Positions 36,492-47,692 of a DNA stretch of 64,000 bases are shown piece after piece. This stretch comes from Providencia huaxiensis (GTDB lineage: Bacteria > Pseudomonadota > Gammaproteobacteria > Enterobacterales > Enterobacteriaceae). Positions within the stretch are counted from its first letter, which is position 1; each line of letters begins with the position of its first letter. The notes under the pieces were generated by a model. It was given only the letters and a program-made list of their open reading frames with translations, made no database searches and was not told the DNA's origin. The translations under genes were made by a program, and so were the position numbers. Location: positions 868,001 through 932,000 of the forward strand of contig NZ_CP031123.2 in assembly GCF_002843235.3 (NCBI RefSeq), given 5' to 3'.

Positions 36492-37271
36492 TCAAACAAA
36501 CAAATTAAACATCAACGATAACTGCTCGAAAGCTTGGTGGATAAGCCGCTCGGTGTAGCGGGGGAGGATAGAGATAATCACTCCTAACATACTGATACCG
36601 ATAGTTAAGGTGAGGGGGAACCCCACGACAAACACCGACAACTGAGGGGTCATGCGGTTTAGGATACCCAGAGCAAGGTTTAGAATTAAAAATAAGGTGA
36701 TAAACGGCAAAGCTAACATTAACCCATTAATAAATATAGTGTTAGCAAATTGAGCAAATACCCAAAAACCATCGCGATTTAATGGTGCGGTTTGAATTGG
36801 GAGCAGTTCAAATGAATTGACCACGATATAAATAAGCCACAAGTGCCCATCGAAAGCGAGAAACAATAAAAGGGTGATGACGTTAAATATGCGACCTAAA
36901 ATCGGCATATTGGGTCCACCTGTTGGGTCAAAAAAGGTGGCGAACGATAACCCCATTTGTAAACCAATCACTTCCCCTGCATGACGTACGGCAGCAAATG
37001 CCATTTGCATTGTGAGCCCCATCGCAACACCAATCACCATTTGTTGCACGATAACCCATAGCCCCATAGCAGAAAACAATGGGATATTGACGACCGGAAG
37101 TTGGGGGGAAACAATCAAGACGACAAAAAAAGCTAATGCGACGCGAACTTTGGTAATTGCCTGTTTTTCATTAAAAAAGGGCGCTGTACCAAGCAGCGCC
37201 AAAAGGCGTATGAAAGGGTAGAAACCTTGGCTTAGCCACAGTGTGAGTGTTTCACTGGTAATGGTTAGCAT
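36492..37271 (-). CDS. fliR: Flagellar export gate protein FliR
   Basis: FliR is part of the FliPQR export channel. The 259-aa protein has about six membrane helices (LSQGFYPFIRLLALLGTAPFF; LALGILNRMTPQLSVFVVGFPLTLTIGI is the conserved signature). It is the last gene of the fliLMNOPQR operon, 2 bases after fliQ. Confidence 0.96.
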   Translation of the reverse strand: MLTITSETLTLWLSQGFYPFIRLLALLGTAPFFNEKQAITKVRVALAFFVVLIVSPQLPVVNIPLFSAMGLWVIVQQMVIGVAMGLTMQMAFAAVRHAGEVIGLQMGLSFATFFDPTGGPNMPILGRIFNVITLLLFLAFDGHLWLIYIVVNSFELLPIQTAPLNRDGFWVFAQFANTIFINGLMLALPFITLFLILNLALGILNRMTPQLSVFVVGFPLTLTIGISMLGVIISILPRYTERLIHQAFEQLSLMFNLFV

Positions 37272-37273
37272 TG

Positions 37274-37543
37274 TTAACCAATAATAAATGGTAAGCTGCT
37301 AAGCAAAGACCGCATATAGTCAATGAGCAAATTCAGCATCCAGGGACCTGCAATAATGATCACGGAAATGACCGACAAAATTTTAGGAATAAAAGACAAT
37401 GTCATTTCATTCACTTGTGTGGCGGCTTGCAGTAAGCTGATAATTAAACCCGCGGCTAAAGCGGCTAATAACAAGGGAGCCGCTAGCATCAGTGCGATTT
37501 TCATCGCCTCTGTTCCCATCGCCATCACTGATTCAGGTGTCAT
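37274..37543 (-). CDS. fliQ: Flagellar export gate protein FliQ
   Basis: FliQ contributes four copies to the FliPQR gate. From ATG 37543 (MTPESVMAMGTEAMKIALML) it is 89 aa, exactly the usual length, with two membrane helices (LAAPLLLAALAAGLIISLLQ; ILSVISVIIIAGPWML). CGGAGTA serves as ribosome binding site. A longer open frame upstream overlaps fliP and is not used. Confidence 0.96.
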   Translation of the reverse strand: MTPESVMAMGTEAMKIALMLAAPLLLAALAAGLIISLLQAATQVNEMTLSFIPKILSVISVIIIAGPWMLNLLIDYMRSLLSSLPFIIG

Positions 37544-37565
37544 GACTACTCCGAGTAAAATAATC

Positions 37566-38309
37566 CTAATTAAAAAAGCTTTGCGATAATGAGCCAAGCA
37601 ATAATTGCCAGCCATCGACTAATACAAACAGCATTAATTTGAATGGCAATGAAACTGTTGCGGGGGGAACCATCATCATCCCTAATGCCATCAAGACACT
37701 AGCCACCACTAAGTCGATGATTAAAAATGGAATAAAAATGGTAAAGCCAATTTGGAATGCAGTTTTGAGTTCGCTGGTAATAAAAGCGGGTACTAAAATA
37801 CGTAACGGAACATCTTTCGCTTCTTGAATTTCACCCACTTTCGCTATCCTTGCAAACAGGGCTAAGTCAGATTCGCGCGTTTGTCCTAACATGAAGGTTC
37901 TTAATGGGGCGGTTCCTTTCTCTAAAGCCGTTTCGAGGCTAATTTTGTCTTCGCTAAACGGCTGGTAGGCTTCGCGGTAAACTTGGTCGGCAACGGGTGA
38001 CATCACAAAAAAGGTCAAAAATAGTGCCAAGCCTAGTAAGACTTGATTCGGAGGAGCGGAGGGCGTTCCGAGTGCGTTACGCAATAAACCTAAAACAATA
38101 ATGATGCGGGTAAAACTGGTCATCATTAACAATAAGGCGGGAATAAAGCCTAGTAAGGTTAAAAATAATAGCGTTTGAACGGGTAAAGACCAAGTTTGAC
38201 CGCCATCTGCCATTGAGTGGCTAATAATGGCAGGCAGTGCCGCAGAGGCGGAATTTGGCAATAAAAACAAGAGGGCAGTAATCGTAAATAGAGATTTAAA
38301 AGATAACAT
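37566..38309 (-). CDS. fliP: Flagellar export gate protein FliP
   Basis: FliP forms the pentameric core of the export gate. The 247-aa protein has a cleavable signal peptide ([23 protein letters not shown]), then the conserved [34 protein letters not shown] and [32 protein letters not shown] segments. It lies 12 bases after fliO. Confidence 0.97.
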   Translation of the reverse strand: MLSFKSLFTITALLFLLPNSASAALPAIISHSMADGGQTWSLPVQTLLFLTLLGFIPALLLMMTSFTRIIIVLGLLRNALGTPSAPPNQVLLGLALFLTFFVMSPVADQVYREAYQPFSEDKISLETALEKGTAPLRTFMLGQTRESDLALFARIAKVGEIQEAKDVPLRILVPAFITSELKTAFQIGFTIFIPFLIIDLVVASVLMALGMMMVPPATVSLPFKLMLFVLVDGWQLLLGSLSQSFFN

Positions 38310-38321
38310 GAGCGTTTCCGA

Positions 38322-38780
38322 TTACTTATGTATAGATGTAACTGAAGCCGCAAATTTTGCAGCCTCTTGTTTTTTCTTTAATAAAGACTGAAATGTGAGT
38401 GGTTCAACTGGCAATGCCGTTGTGTTTTCAGGCTCTGACGGATATTGGTGTAAGAGGCTGATATTTTGTGAGGTGACACCTAATACCAAACACTCATTGT
38501 TCACCTCGACAACCACAACGCGTTCTTTATTACCCAGTGAGCAGCGACTTTTGACTTTTACGATTTGCTCTTTGCCCATTTTTTTTGGGGCAAATCCTAA
38601 TTTTTTCACCAACCAAGCCCCGGCTAATATCAATAAAATGATCCCCCCTAAAGCGCCCGATATTTGCGTCAAGCTATCATTGTGGTCAATAGCCGGTGCA
38701 TTAGGTTCACTGGAGGAAACGGTTGTTGATAAAAAAGGCACAGATGTCGGTGCCTGCTCAGCTTGATTGGATATTGCCAT
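38322..38780 (-). CDS. fliO: Flagellar biosynthesis protein FliO
   Basis: FliO helps FliP assemble. The 152-aa protein has a single membrane helix (ISGALGGIILLILAGAWLVKKLGF) and a cytoplasmic domain (VKSRCSLGNKERVVVVEVNNECLVLGVTSQNISLLHQ). Sequence is poorly conserved in this family, so the call rests on these segments and the fliN-fliO-fliP order. Confidence 0.92.
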   Translation of the reverse strand: MAISNQAEQAPTSVPFLSTTVSSSEPNAPAIDHNDSLTQISGALGGIILLILAGAWLVKKLGFAPKKMGKEQIVKVKSRCSLGNKERVVVVEVNNECLVLGVTSQNISLLHQYPSEPENTTALPVEPLTFQSLLKKKQEAAKFAASVTSIHK

Positions 38781-38802
38781 TATTATCGACTCATGTTGTT
38801 AT

Positions 38803-39219
38803 TTAACGACTTAAACGGCGCATACGTTCGGAAGGCGTAATGATGTCAGTAATACGAATACCGTAATTGTCTGAAACCACGACCACTTCACCCTGTGCGA
38901 TCAAATAGCCATTGATTAAAATATCCAATGGTTCACCCGCTAAGCCATCCAGAGACACCACAGAACCTTGGGATAAGCTCAGTAATTTTTTTATGGTCAT
39001 TTTAGTGCGGCCCAGCTCTACTGACAGGCGCACTGGGATGTCCATGATCATATCGATGTCGGACAATTGGTTTAATGGGTTTTGTCCATCAAAGTTATCA
39101 AAAGCCTGTGCACCAGCTGAGGCGGATTCCGCTTTTTTTTGCTGTTCCAGCGCTTCAGCCCATAGGTCTTCACTGTCGTGATTGGTTGATGCATCAGGAG
39201 AGTTCTTCGCCTCACTCAT
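38803..39219 (-). CDS. fliN: Flagellar switch protein FliN
   Basis: FliN builds the lower part of the C ring and binds CheY-P and FliH. From ATG 39219 it is 138 aa, close to the E. coli protein (137). The C-terminal SpoA domain is almost identical to the family (DIPVRLSVELGRTKMTIKKLLSLSQGSVVSLDGLAGEPLDILINGYLIAQGEVVVV). The first 8 bases overlap the end of fliM. GAGGA upstream supports this start. Confidence 0.97.
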   Translation of the reverse strand: MSEAKNSPDASTNHDSEDLWAEALEQQKKAESASAGAQAFDNFDGQNPLNQLSDIDMIMDIPVRLSVELGRTKMTIKKLLSLSQGSVVSLDGLAGEPLDILINGYLIAQGEVVVVSDNYGIRITDIITPSERMRRLSR

Positions 39220-40219
39220 TGGTACTTTCCTCATCTAGAGTGTTTAATACAGGGTTAATCAAATGTTCTACACGCAATGCATACTGGCCATTTTGAGTAC
39301 CGTATTGACTGGTTAATACGGGAACACCATCAACATTAACGATGAGGCGGTCAGGCTTCTCAATTGGGAGCACATCCCCTTTTTGCAGTTGCAGTAAGCG
39401 AGAAATTCGCATTGGAATGTCAACAAAGTTGGCGACCAATTCAAGTTCGGAGCGTTTTACTTGGGTAACAAGGTTGGTTACCCAAGTTTCGTTTTCTTGG
39501 TGACCTTGTTCCATTGGTGGGTTAATTAAGCGCTCACGCAATGGCTCAATCATAGCGATCGGAATACAAATACTGAATTCACCAACGGTATTGCCTATCT
39601 CCACTAAAAACGGTGTGGTGACTACGATGTCATTTGGGGACGTCGTGATATTGGTGAATTTGACTTGGATTTCAGAGCGCACATATTCCACTTCAATATC
39701 AGCAATGGGTTTCCAAGCATCGCGATATGCCCCTAAAGCGAGCTTGAGCATGCGATTGATAATACGTTGCTCAGTATTGGTAAACTCTTTACCTTCTTGT
39801 CGTACAGGAAAACGGCCATCTCCACCAAACAGATTGTCGACAGCGATATAAACTAACGCAGGCTCAAAGGTAAACAATGCTGTGCCCCGTAATGGCGGCA
39901 TATGAATTAAGTTTAAGTTAGTTGGGACAGGTAAATTACGTGCAAATTCGTGATAAGGTTCGATTTTAATCCCACCCACCGTAATATCTGGGCTGCGACG
40001 TAACATATTGAACAAACCCATACGGAATTGGCGAGCAAAACGTTCATTGATGATTTCGAGAGACTGCATTCGTTCTCGAATAACTCGACGTTGAGTATTC
40101 GGGTCGTAAGGGCGAACATTATCTTTCCCTTGCATCTCTGGTACAGGCGTACTGCTTGATGGTGCATCGTCATTAAGCAGCGCATCAATTTCGGCCTGAG
40201 ATAAAATATTATCGCTCAT
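39212..40219 (-). CDS. fliM: Flagellar switch protein FliM
   Basis: FliM is the CheY-P receptor in the motor switch. The 335-aa protein begins with the CheY-binding segment (MSDNILSQAEIDALLND), then the middle domain (VRPYDPNTQRRVIRERMQSLEIINERFARQFRMGLFNMLR) and ends in a SpoA-like domain. It lies 5 bases after fliL. Confidence 0.97.
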   Translation of the reverse strand: MSDNILSQAEIDALLNDDAPSSSTPVPEMQGKDNVRPYDPNTQRRVIRERMQSLEIINERFARQFRMGLFNMLRRSPDITVGGIKIEPYHEFARNLPVPTNLNLIHMPPLRGTALFTFEPALVYIAVDNLFGGDGRFPVRQEGKEFTNTEQRIINRMLKLALGAYRDAWKPIADIEVEYVRSEIQVKFTNITTSPNDIVVTTPFLVEIGNTVGEFSICIPIAMIEPLRERLINPPMEQGHQENETWVTNLVTQVKRSELELVANFVDIPMRISRLLQLQKGDVLPIEKPDRLIVNVDGVPVLTSQYGTQNGQYALRVEHLINPVLNTLDEESTNE

Positions 40220-40224
40220 GAATA

Positions 40225-40704
40225 TTACCGCAGAATAAAAGTAGTGAATAACACATCAGAAATATCCTGATCGGTATCCCCCGGGATCAGGGTAGGGGTG
40301 AGGGTTTGCTTAATATCTTTCATTAACTGCAACTTACCTTCATGTGTCTCGATATTTTTTGCTTTTTGCTCTGAAAGCAGCAGTAACAAACGGCTACGTA
40401 CTTCAGGGAGGTATTCATGAAGCTGTTTACGCGATTTTTCATTCGCGAGTCGTAAAGTCACATGGATATAGAGCACGCGATCAGGCGTATCAGCAGCACC
40501 GGTTAAATTGACGGTAAATGGCTCTAATTCCATAAAAATAGGCTGTGGCATATTCGGGCGCTTTTCTTCTTCACTATCCGTTTGTGCGCCTTGTTGTGTC
40601 GTCCACCAGGTATAACCCCCAAACCCTGCACCAGCAAGGGCAAGAAGGGCAAATAGAATAATCAACCCTTTGTTGGAACTGTTTGATTTTTTGCTCGACG
40701 ACAT
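40225..40704 (-). CDS. fliL: Flagellar basal-body-associated protein FliL
   Basis: FliL is a single-pass inner-membrane protein that supports stator function. The 159-aa protein has an N-terminal helix (GLIILFALLALAGAGFGGYTWWT) and the periplasmic domain (FMELEPFTVNLTGAADTPDRVLYIHVTLRLANEK; LLLLLSEQKAKNIET). It is first in the fliLMNOPQR operon, whose promoter should lie in 40705-40800. Confidence 0.95.
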   Translation of the reverse strand: MSSSKKSNSSNKGLIILFALLALAGAGFGGYTWWTTQQGAQTDSEEEKRPNMPQPIFMELEPFTVNLTGAADTPDRVLYIHVTLRLANEKSRKQLHEYLPEVRSRLLLLLSEQKAKNIETHEGKLQLMKDIKQTLTPTLIPGDTDQDISDVLFTTFILR

Positions 40705-40805
40705 TTAGCTGAATTCCTGTTTCTTGGGTGCTAAACCCAGATGGGTTTTTACGTTATGATCTCTAGCATTATGGCTTGGTTGCCAAGAGTTAAAGGAGTG
40801 AAAAA

Positions 40806-40852
40806 CGAAACAAAAAGGCGGTAACTCGGCGCTTTAGCTAGGAAATTACCGC
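40806..40852 (-). terminator. fliK terminator
   Basis: On the minus strand GCGGTAA and TTACCGC (40852-40846 and 40824-40818) form a stem followed by CTTTTTG. It lies just after fliK and so separates the fliFGHIJK and fliLMNOPQR transcripts. Confidence 0.7.
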
Positions 40853-40866
40853 ATTTTGTTTATTTT

Positions 40867-42234
40867 TTACGCAAAAGTGTTAATACCACCTTGTCGTGAT
40901 GCTGTTGTTATTGGTGAAACAGTTGTATTCGCTTCGCTAATACCAACAGCTCCCATGGATGGATGTGTTGCTTGAATTTGTCCATCGTGTTGGTGGGTAC
41001 TTTGTTGCGGGTTATCTGACTGATGGTTCAAATTATCTTGACCGACAGAGCCTTGAGCTAGGTGAATGCCACTTTCTTGTAGTGCGCTACGTAGCACAGG
41101 CATCATGGACTCCATTGCGGCTCGCACATGACTATGCGGGGAGACAAAGTGTATCACGGCTTGGTTATCTTCTATACGTAAATGCACATTGAGCGAGCCT
41201 AACTCTTCTGGATGCAAACGAATTTGTGCCTGAGACACCCCTTGACGAGAGAAAAATAACATATGTTGGCTTAATTGCTGCTGCCACGCTTCGCTGCCTA
41301 ATTGGCTAGCTAAATGCATAGTTGGTGTTGCCGTGGGCGCATTCATTGCAGCGGCCTGTGCGGTCGTTGCCGTTGGCATCATACTAACTGGCATAGTTGT
41401 TGTGTGCTGTGAGGATGTGGTAGTAAAAGCGCCAGTTTCAGTTTGTAGTGTAAATGCGCTTTTCGTGGTTTGGTTTAGGGCCTCGCTGGAAACATTTTGT
41501 AGGTTTAATACTGGGTCTTTATCACTCACTTTTTTATTCAATGGCATAAAATCAGCAGTTAAATTTTTGCCACGTATATCGCGTTGGTTATCAAGGGGAA
41601 AAAGAGACTGATCACGGCGTTCTTCTTTTTCATTCTTAATAAATACCCCAAGTTCAGGGCTGTCTTCTTCGCCTGCGATTTGTTGCTGTGAGCTTTCAAG
41701 GTGTTTGCCATCATCTTCATTAATGATGCCATTTGTATTATCCGTTAGATGCTGCATTTTTTGAGTAAATGCGCCTAAAACTGGATGGGATTCAGTTTTG
41801 ATTGCCGTACTCGCCACCGTTTGCACTTGGCCAGTTAATGACTGTTTCAAGTTATTTAGCCATGCTTGTTTGTTGGTATCTTTGCCTGTCAATAACTCTG
41901 TATTAAGTGCAGTTTGCACGCTATCGGCACGCAAGTTACGGCTAAAGTTCAGTTGTTCAATTGTGTTTTCAGCATTTTTTTGCCCAACTTGGGTTTGTTC
42001 AACAGTTTCTTTACTCGCTATTGCCAGTTTGTTGTCAACAATGTCTTTGTTAAGCGCTTCTTCATTGACTGGTTGATTGGCGGCATTTTGTTTTTCAATC
42101 GGTTGCTGGTTATCAAGCATGGCTTGAAAGGGGAGTGCAGGGGCTTGATTTTCATCAGTGCGCGATTCATTTTGTTGTATATTGCCATTTTTAGTCGATG
42201 ATGCGGCTGGCACATTCAGGGCATTGATGTCCAT
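40867..42234 (-). CDS. fliK: Hook-length control protein FliK
   Basis: FliK measures the hook and, via FlhB, switches export to late substrates. The 455-aa protein is longer than E. coli FliK (375 aa) because of the low-complexity Gln/Asn/Thr-rich first two-thirds. The conserved C-terminal FlhB-contacting domain is clear (GVSQAQIRLHPEELGSLNVHLRIEDNQAVIHFVSPHSHVRAAMESMMPVLRSAL). It abuts the fliJ stop with no gap. Confidence 0.95.
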   Translation of the reverse strand: MDINALNVPAASSTKNGNIQQNESRTDENQAPALPFQAMLDNQQPIEKQNAANQPVNEEALNKDIVDNKLAIASKETVEQTQVGQKNAENTIEQLNFSRNLRADSVQTALNTELLTGKDTNKQAWLNNLKQSLTGQVQTVASTAIKTESHPVLGAFTQKMQHLTDNTNGIINEDDGKHLESSQQQIAGEEDSPELGVFIKNEKEERRDQSLFPLDNQRDIRGKNLTADFMPLNKKVSDKDPVLNLQNVSSEALNQTTKSAFTLQTETGAFTTTSSQHTTTMPVSMMPTATTAQAAAMNAPTATPTMHLASQLGSEAWQQQLSQHMLFFSRQGVSQAQIRLHPEELGSLNVHLRIEDNQAVIHFVSPHSHVRAAMESMMPVLRSALQESGIHLAQGSVGQDNLNHQSDNPQQSTHQHDGQIQATHPSMGAVGISEANTTVSPITTASRQGGINTFA

Positions 42235-42678
42235 TTATTGAGGTCTCCGTAAAGTCGCTCGCTGAGCAAACTCGTCCATTTGTTTTTGTTCTAAGCGGTT
42301 TTGACGTTGGTATTCAGTATGTTCAGCACGTTGAATTAATGTGTCGAACGCATTGACACGCTGTTGTTTTTCTTGCCAATGACGGTTAGCTTCGCTAACG
42401 CGTTGTTCCCATAAATTTAGTTGCTGTTGCTGTTGTTCGATGGTCAGTTCCAATGTGACCAAAAATTGCTGATAATTCTGCCACTTATCCGATTCCATAC
42501 CCGTATGTAAGGTTTGGTTGAGTTTTTGACGATACTCGGATTGGTAGTTTTCCAACATATTCAGTTGCTGCGCCATTTGTGTATGGGTTTGGCGCACTTG
42601 AGCTAACACCTTAGCCGCTTCTTCTGAGGCTTCGACGGCTAAGGTGAGTAATGTTGTTAAGGCATTATTTTTGGCCAT
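42235..42678 (-). CDS. fliJ: Flagellar export ATPase accessory protein FliJ
   Basis: FliJ is a coiled-coil stalk protein linking the FliI hexamer to FlhA. The 147-aa protein is entirely helical and Gln-rich (YQSEYRQKLNQTLHTGMESDKWQNYQQFLVTLELTIEQQQQQLNLWEQRV), of the usual length. It lies 11 bases after fliI. Confidence 0.95.
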   Translation of the reverse strand: MAKNNALTTLLTLAVEASEEAAKVLAQVRQTHTQMAQQLNMLENYQSEYRQKLNQTLHTGMESDKWQNYQQFLVTLELTIEQQQQQLNLWEQRVSEANRHWQEKQQRVNAFDTLIQRAEHTEYQRQNRLEQKQMDEFAQRATLRRPQ

Positions 42679-42689
42679 TTATCCCCTCG

Positions 42690-44054
42690 TTATTCGTTGG
42701 GAACTACTTGAGTGAGCTGATCACATGCGGTTTGATAGTCACATCGCTCATCAATATCCTGCTGTAAAAAAGTCGACATTCGCGGATAATACTGAATTGC
42801 CGTATCTAACATGGGGTCACTGCCCATGGCGTACGCACCCACGTTAATTAAGTCTCGGTTACGTTGGTAACTGGAGGTTAACTGTTTGAAACGTTGAATT
42901 TTTCGGTAATGCTCTTTAGGAATGAGCTCCGTCATTGCTCGGCTAATGGATGCCTCGATATCAATCGCAGGGTAGTGCCCTGACTCAGCCAGTGATCGTG
43001 AAAGGACAATATGACCATCCAAAATCGCACGAGCCGAGTCGGCGATCGGGTCTTGTTGGTCATCTCCCTCAGTTAAAACGGTATAGAAGGCCGTAATTGA
43101 CCCACCATTTTTCCCATTCCCCGCACGCTCAACTAAAGCAGGTAATTTGGCGAAAACAGAAGGTGGATAGCCTTTGGTTGCTGGCGGTTCACCGACGGCT
43201 AAAGCAATTTCACGTTGTGCCATACTGTACCGGGTAAGTGAGTCCATAATCAGCAACACACTTAAGCCTTTATCGCGAAAATATTCTGCGATACGAGTGG
43301 CATAAGAGGCGCCTTGCATGCGCAATAGAGGGGACACATCGGCAGGTGCAGCAACGACAACAGCACGTTTTAAGCCATCAGCCCCTAGAATATTTTCAAT
43401 GAAATCTTTAACTTCACGACCACGTTCACCGATCAACCCAACCACGATAATATCGGCTTGAGTAAAGCGTGCCATCATGCCGAGTAATACACTTTTACCT
43501 ACACCAGAGCCAGCGAATAGGCCCATACGTTGGCCTCGGCCAACTGTTAATAACGCATTTATTGCCCGAACACCGACATCCAATACACTGCTAATAGGTG
43601 TTCGCTCCAATGGGTTAATTGGTGGGGTAATTAAGGGGGCGCGTGTTTTTACCTCTAATGGGCCTTTTCCGTCTAATGGGTTGCCTTGGGCATCAAGCAC
43701 TCTGCCTAATAATTCATTACCAATGGGGAGTAAGCGGCTGGTTTGCCCGTCATCTCCGGTTGATTGTGCATAAACACGCGCACCAGGAGCGATCCCTTCG
43801 AGGTCAGCTAATGGCATAAGTAGCATTCTTGGGCCGTTAAAACCGACGACTTCACAGACTACTTCGTCTGAGCCGCCATTAATTGAGCGCTCAATAAAAC
43901 AAGTTGCCCCTAAAGGCATTTTAATGCCTTCGGCTTCCATCACTAAGCCGGTGATTTTTGTGAGGCGGCCATAACGACGCACCATCGGGATCCCTTTCAT
44001 CCGCGACTCTAAATCGTCCAACGAGGCAATCCAGCGTCCCAATCGTGCAGTCAT
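42690..44054 (-). CDS. fliI: Flagellar export ATPase FliI
   Basis: FliI is the F1-beta-like ATPase of the export apparatus. From ATG 44054 the 454-aa protein has Walker A (AGSGVGKS, at about 181-188), the adjacent [10 protein letters not shown] motif, a Walker B-type strand ([18 protein letters not shown]), and [15 protein letters not shown]. The ATG overlaps the fliH stop (ATGA). Confidence 0.97.
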   Translation of the reverse strand: MTARLGRWIASLDDLESRMKGIPMVRRYGRLTKITGLVMEAEGIKMPLGATCFIERSINGGSDEVVCEVVGFNGPRMLLMPLADLEGIAPGARVYAQSTGDDGQTSRLLPIGNELLGRVLDAQGNPLDGKGPLEVKTRAPLITPPINPLERTPISSVLDVGVRAINALLTVGRGQRMGLFAGSGVGKSVLLGMMARFTQADIIVVGLIGERGREVKDFIENILGADGLKRAVVVAAPADVSPLLRMQGASYATRIAEYFRDKGLSVLLIMDSLTRYSMAQREIALAVGEPPATKGYPPSVFAKLPALVERAGNGKNGGSITAFYTVLTEGDDQQDPIADSARAILDGHIVLSRSLAESGHYPAIDIEASISRAMTELIPKEHYRKIQRFKQLTSSYQRNRDLINVGAYAMGSDPMLDTAIQYYPRMSTFLQQDIDERCDYQTACDQLTQVVPNE

Positions 44055-44785
44055 GAAAAGCTCTCCGGTGCATATAAACGGCACAACTCTTGCCAGCGTG
44101 TCGCTACTGTCATATCAATTTCACCGTCTTCTGCGACGACACGGCAACCACCGAGATGCAATTTAGGATCTGCCACTAAGCGCCAACCATTTAAGTTGAG
44201 CAGGGAACCGAGATGCTGTTCAATCAATTCAAAATGATTTGGGTTGACGTGCAGTTCAGGCTGCCCTGCAAAAATTGGCTTTTGCTGCAGTAAGTGGCTG
44301 ATTTCTTCCAGCAAAGCAGTGCCATCACAAACGGTAGATTGTCCTAACACTTGCTTCGCTGCGGTTAAAGCTATCTGTAGTAGCTTTGTGGTCACCACCG
44401 TATCAAAGGTATCGAGTGAATAATTAAATTCAGACAGCAATTTTTGCCATGTTTCAATCACGGGTTGTTGCATAGCGAGCGCTTGCTCACGCCCTTGTTC
44501 TTCTCCAGCTCGCAAGCCTTGCTCAAAGCCCGCTTGGTAACCTTCTTGCTGGCCTTTTTCATGCCCTTGTTGGAAACCAGTGCGCTGAGCATCTTCTTTT
44601 ATGTTATCGAGCAAGTTAATTTGCTCTAACACTTCTTTTGGCTCAAGGCACGGGACTTTTGGCGCATCAGGCTCAGGGACATCGCTTAGTGCGGGGATAC
44701 CTGAGTTGAGGTCCCATTGATTAAGCTCACGCAGTTGCCAAGGTTGCCATTGGTCATTTGGAATTGTTGACTTAGACATAGACAT
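44051..44785 (-). CDS. fliH: Flagellar export ATPase regulator FliH
   Basis: FliH holds FliI at the C ring and limits its activity. The protein has the glycine-heptad coiled coil typical of FliH ([33 protein letters not shown]) and a C-terminal domain that binds FliI ([48 protein letters not shown]). Starts at 44785 or 44779 are both possible, and both overlap the end of fliG. A GTG at 44797 is less likely. Confidence 0.94.
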   Translation of the reverse strand: MSMSKSTIPNDQWQPWQLRELNQWDLNSGIPALSDVPEPDAPKVPCLEPKEVLEQINLLDNIKEDAQRTGFQQGHEKGQQEGYQAGFEQGLRAGEEQGREQALAMQQPVIETWQKLLSEFNYSLDTFDTVVTTKLLQIALTAAKQVLGQSTVCDGTALLEEISHLLQQKPIFAGQPELHVNPNHFELIEQHLGSLLNLNGWRLVADPKLHLGGCRVVAEDGEIDMTVATRWQELCRLYAPESFS

Positions 44786-45764
44786 CGTCTCCACCACCTA
44801 TAGCGATTTCGCCTTTTTCGACTAAACGGCGAACGATAAGCAAAATGGCTTTTTGTTCGTTTTCCACTTGAGACATACGTACAGGAGAGCGCGATTCCAA
44901 ATCGTCGCGCACGATTTCTGCAGCACGAGCGGCCATATTGTTGAGGAAGTGGTCGCGCAGAGCTTGGTTGCTGCCTTTGAGGGCAATAACCAGTGAGTCT
45001 GTCGAAACATCCTGCAAAATACGTTGAATGCTGCGGTTGTCCACCTCGATAAGGTTTTCGAATAGGAACATTTCGTCAATAATGCGTTGAGCCAGTTCAC
45101 CATCGTAATCACGCATTGCATCGATAACGCTTTCTTCTTGCTGGCTTTTCATCAAGTTGATGATTTCTGCCGCAGTTCTCACGCCACCCATTTTGCTGCG
45201 TTTGAGGTTTTGGCCATCCAGTAAGTTGTTCAATACCTCGGTTAATTCCGCTAATGCAGCAGGTTGGACACCACCGAAGGTGGCGATACGTAACATAATA
45301 TCGTTGCGTTGGCGCTCTTCGAATAATTCGAGGACATCCGCTGCAAGATTGCGTTTTAAGTGAACCAAAATAGTCGCGATAATTTGCGGATGTTCATCAC
45401 GGATAATATCGGCAACAGTTTGGGGCTCCATATAGTTGAGGCTTTCGATCCCCGAGGTTGTTTCTTGTTTTTCAAAGATATCCTCAAGTAAGCTTGCAGC
45501 GCGTTCTTCGCCAAGTGCTTTCACCAATACAGAGCGCAGATAGTCATTCGTGTTGATATTGAGAGCCGCGAATTGGATCGCTGACTCTTCAAATTCCGTT
45601 AATACTTCTGCCAGTTCGTTATTTGAAATTTGGCGCATGTTTGACACTGCCATACTCAATTGTTGAACTTCTTTAGGATTCAGGTGCTTAAAGACTTCTG
45701 CAGCCTGATCTTCACCGAGCGTCATTAACATCACGGCACTTTTTTCTGTTCCACTTAAACTCAT
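44772..45764 (-). CDS. fliG: Flagellar motor switch protein FliG
   Basis: FliG sits on the MS ring and contacts the stator. The 330-aa protein begins [28 protein letters not shown]. It carries the EHPQ motif ([26 protein letters not shown]) and the C-terminal charged torque helix ([32 protein letters not shown]). ATG 45764 overlaps the fliF stop (ATGA). Confidence 0.97.
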   Translation of the reverse strand: MSLSGTEKSAVMLMTLGEDQAAEVFKHLNPKEVQQLSMAVSNMRQISNNELAEVLTEFEESAIQFAALNINTNDYLRSVLVKALGEERAASLLEDIFEKQETTSGIESLNYMEPQTVADIIRDEHPQIIATILVHLKRNLAADVLELFEERQRNDIMLRIATFGGVQPAALAELTEVLNNLLDGQNLKRSKMGGVRTAAEIINLMKSQQEESVIDAMRDYDGELAQRIIDEMFLFENLIEVDNRSIQRILQDVSTDSLVIALKGSNQALRDHFLNNMAARAAEIVRDDLESRSPVRMSQVENEQKAILLIVRRLVEKGEIAIGGGDDVYV

Positions 45765-47446
45765 TGGGATTTTCCTAACCACTGACGGATAACCATTGCC
45801 ACGATTTGTGGGTCTTTTTCTGCCATTTCACGTATGCGTTGGCTTTGGATTTCAGCACTAACACGTTGACGAGTCAGGCGACGGCGTGTTTGCTCATCCA
45901 TTTCTTCATCAATCGCTTCATCAACCACGAGCGGAGTTTTCAGTTGCGTGGCAACAAAAACCTCAGCTTCGGCTTGGGCTTGCTGTGTCTTACGGTATTT
46001 AACCCATTGTGGTTTGATACCAAAACGCCACATAAACCAAGCAATAATGGCAATAAGCAGTATTTTTCCGTAATCCAGAAGCTGGGCAATAAATTGTGGG
46101 CTTTCAAGTAACGAAGGCACTTCTTCAATAGGTGTCTCATTGGTAAACAATGAATTCGTAATATTGAGAGAATCACCTCGTGCAGTGGAAAAACCCATTG
46201 CTTCGCGTGTTAATGCTTCAATTTGTTGCAGCATCTCTGGCGGTAATGGTTTCATTTCTGGGCCATTTTCACTGTCTTGTGAATGGTAATTGACAATAAC
46301 TGCGACCGAGAGCCTATCGACGACACCAATTTGCCGTTGGGTATGACTAATTTTGCGATCTACCTCGTAATTCGTCGTTTCATCGCTTTGTGAGTTCGAA
46401 ACGCTATTACGGTTATTTGCAGTTTGAGCGCCATCTTTATTGTCTTTATTGGTTTCAATTGGTGCATTTGGTGCACTAACGGGTTGATTAGAAAGCGCAC
46501 CAGGCACTCCACCTGTTCCGCCATTGTTATTTTGCATACTTTGGCTGTTTTGGCGGGAACGAATAGCGGCGCTATCTGGTGTTTGGTTGGGTTTATATTC
46601 CTCTGAAGTTTGTTCAACTTTTGAGAAATCCATTTGTGCGGTGACTTGTGCGTGGATATTAGCGCGCCCTACGAGAGGGGATAGAATATCTTCGATGCGC
46701 TGTTTAAGATGGGATTCCATCTCTTTGGTCATTTTAATTTGTGCGCTGTTCGCCGATTGCTGGCTATTATCGTTATTGGTGAGTAAGCGACCCGCTTGGT
46801 CAACAATAATGACATTACTGGCTGTTAGGCCTGTTACGCTACTCGATACCATATGGACAATGGCGCTAATTTGTCCCTCATCAAGCATTCTTCCCGGTAA
46901 TAAGCCAACCGTCACTGAAGCGGTTGGTAGCTTTTGCTCTCGTACAAATAATGTTGGTTTAGGAATGGCTAAATGCACCCGAGCACTTTGTACTGGGCTT
47001 AGTGATTCAATAGTTCGAGAGAGTTCACCCTCTAATGCGCGTTGGTAGTTGATTTGCTCACTAAATTGGCTGATACCAAATTGTTCTTTATCTAATAATT
47101 CAAAACCGGTATTGCCGCCTTTGGGTAAACCTGATTGAGCGAGTTTTAAACGTAATTCATGCACTTTATCTGCAGGAACTAAAATAGCGCTACCATTATC
47201 AGCAATTTGATAAGGCACATTCATCTGAGTTAGCTGGCCAACAATATCGCCACCATCTTTAGCACTTAAATTGCTAAGAAGTACACGGTAGTCAGGGCTG
47301 CGTAACCAGAGGAGAAGGGCGACAATAATTGAAACAGCCGCAGCTGCCGCAATCATTAACGGTATTTTAGGATCAGCTTTAATCCTTTCAACTATAGAGG
47401 CAAAACCCTTTTTGGCCTCCCCCGTGTCTTTAGATGCGGCACTCAT
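45761..47446 (-). CDS. fliF: MS-ring protein FliF
   Basis: FliF forms the MS ring and houses the export gate. The 561-aa protein has two membrane helices ([21 protein letters not shown] near the N-terminus and [17 protein letters not shown] near the C-terminus), ring-building motifs ([36 protein letters not shown]) and a C-terminal FliG-binding tail ([23 protein letters not shown]). It heads the fliFGHIJK operon. Confidence 0.97.
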   Translation of the reverse strand: MSAASKDTGEAKKGFASIVERIKADPKIPLMIAAAAAVSIIVALLLWLRSPDYRVLLSNLSAKDGGDIVGQLTQMNVPYQIADNGSAILVPADKVHELRLKLAQSGLPKGGNTGFELLDKEQFGISQFSEQINYQRALEGELSRTIESLSPVQSARVHLAIPKPTLFVREQKLPTASVTVGLLPGRMLDEGQISAIVHMVSSSVTGLTASNVIIVDQAGRLLTNNDNSQQSANSAQIKMTKEMESHLKQRIEDILSPLVGRANIHAQVTAQMDFSKVEQTSEEYKPNQTPDSAAIRSRQNSQSMQNNNGGTGGVPGALSNQPVSAPNAPIETNKDNKDGAQTANNRNSVSNSQSDETTNYEVDRKISHTQRQIGVVDRLSVAVIVNYHSQDSENGPEMKPLPPEMLQQIEALTREAMGFSTARGDSLNITNSLFTNETPIEEVPSLLESPQFIAQLLDYGKILLIAIIAWFMWRFGIKPQWVKYRKTQQAQAEAEVFVATQLKTPLVVDEAIDEEMDEQTRRRLTRQRVSAEIQSQRIREMAEKDPQIVAMVIRQWLGKSQ

Positions 47447-47692
47447 AAATATTCCCTGCTTGGCAGACTACTAGACGGATGAAAATACTTTTGGTGAAAC
47501 AATGTTATTTCCCTCTTCGTAACGTCACTTTTTCACTTTGCTATTATTTCTTGTTTTTGAGGGTTCTAATGACGGAATCAGCCTATAAAATTGGTGTTAT
47601 TTATCGGCTTCAAGTTAAAAAGGGTGTGATAGGGTAAGCTGGCCAATATAGGTTAGTGAAAAATTCACAGTAATTAATAAGAAGAGAATCGA
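47447..47692. promoter_or_regulatory. Divergent fliE-fliF control region
   Basis: This 246-base gap separates the two divergent early-class flagellar genes. Promoters and FlhDC binding are expected here from other enterobacteria. I see no unambiguous consensus by eye. Confidence 0.4.
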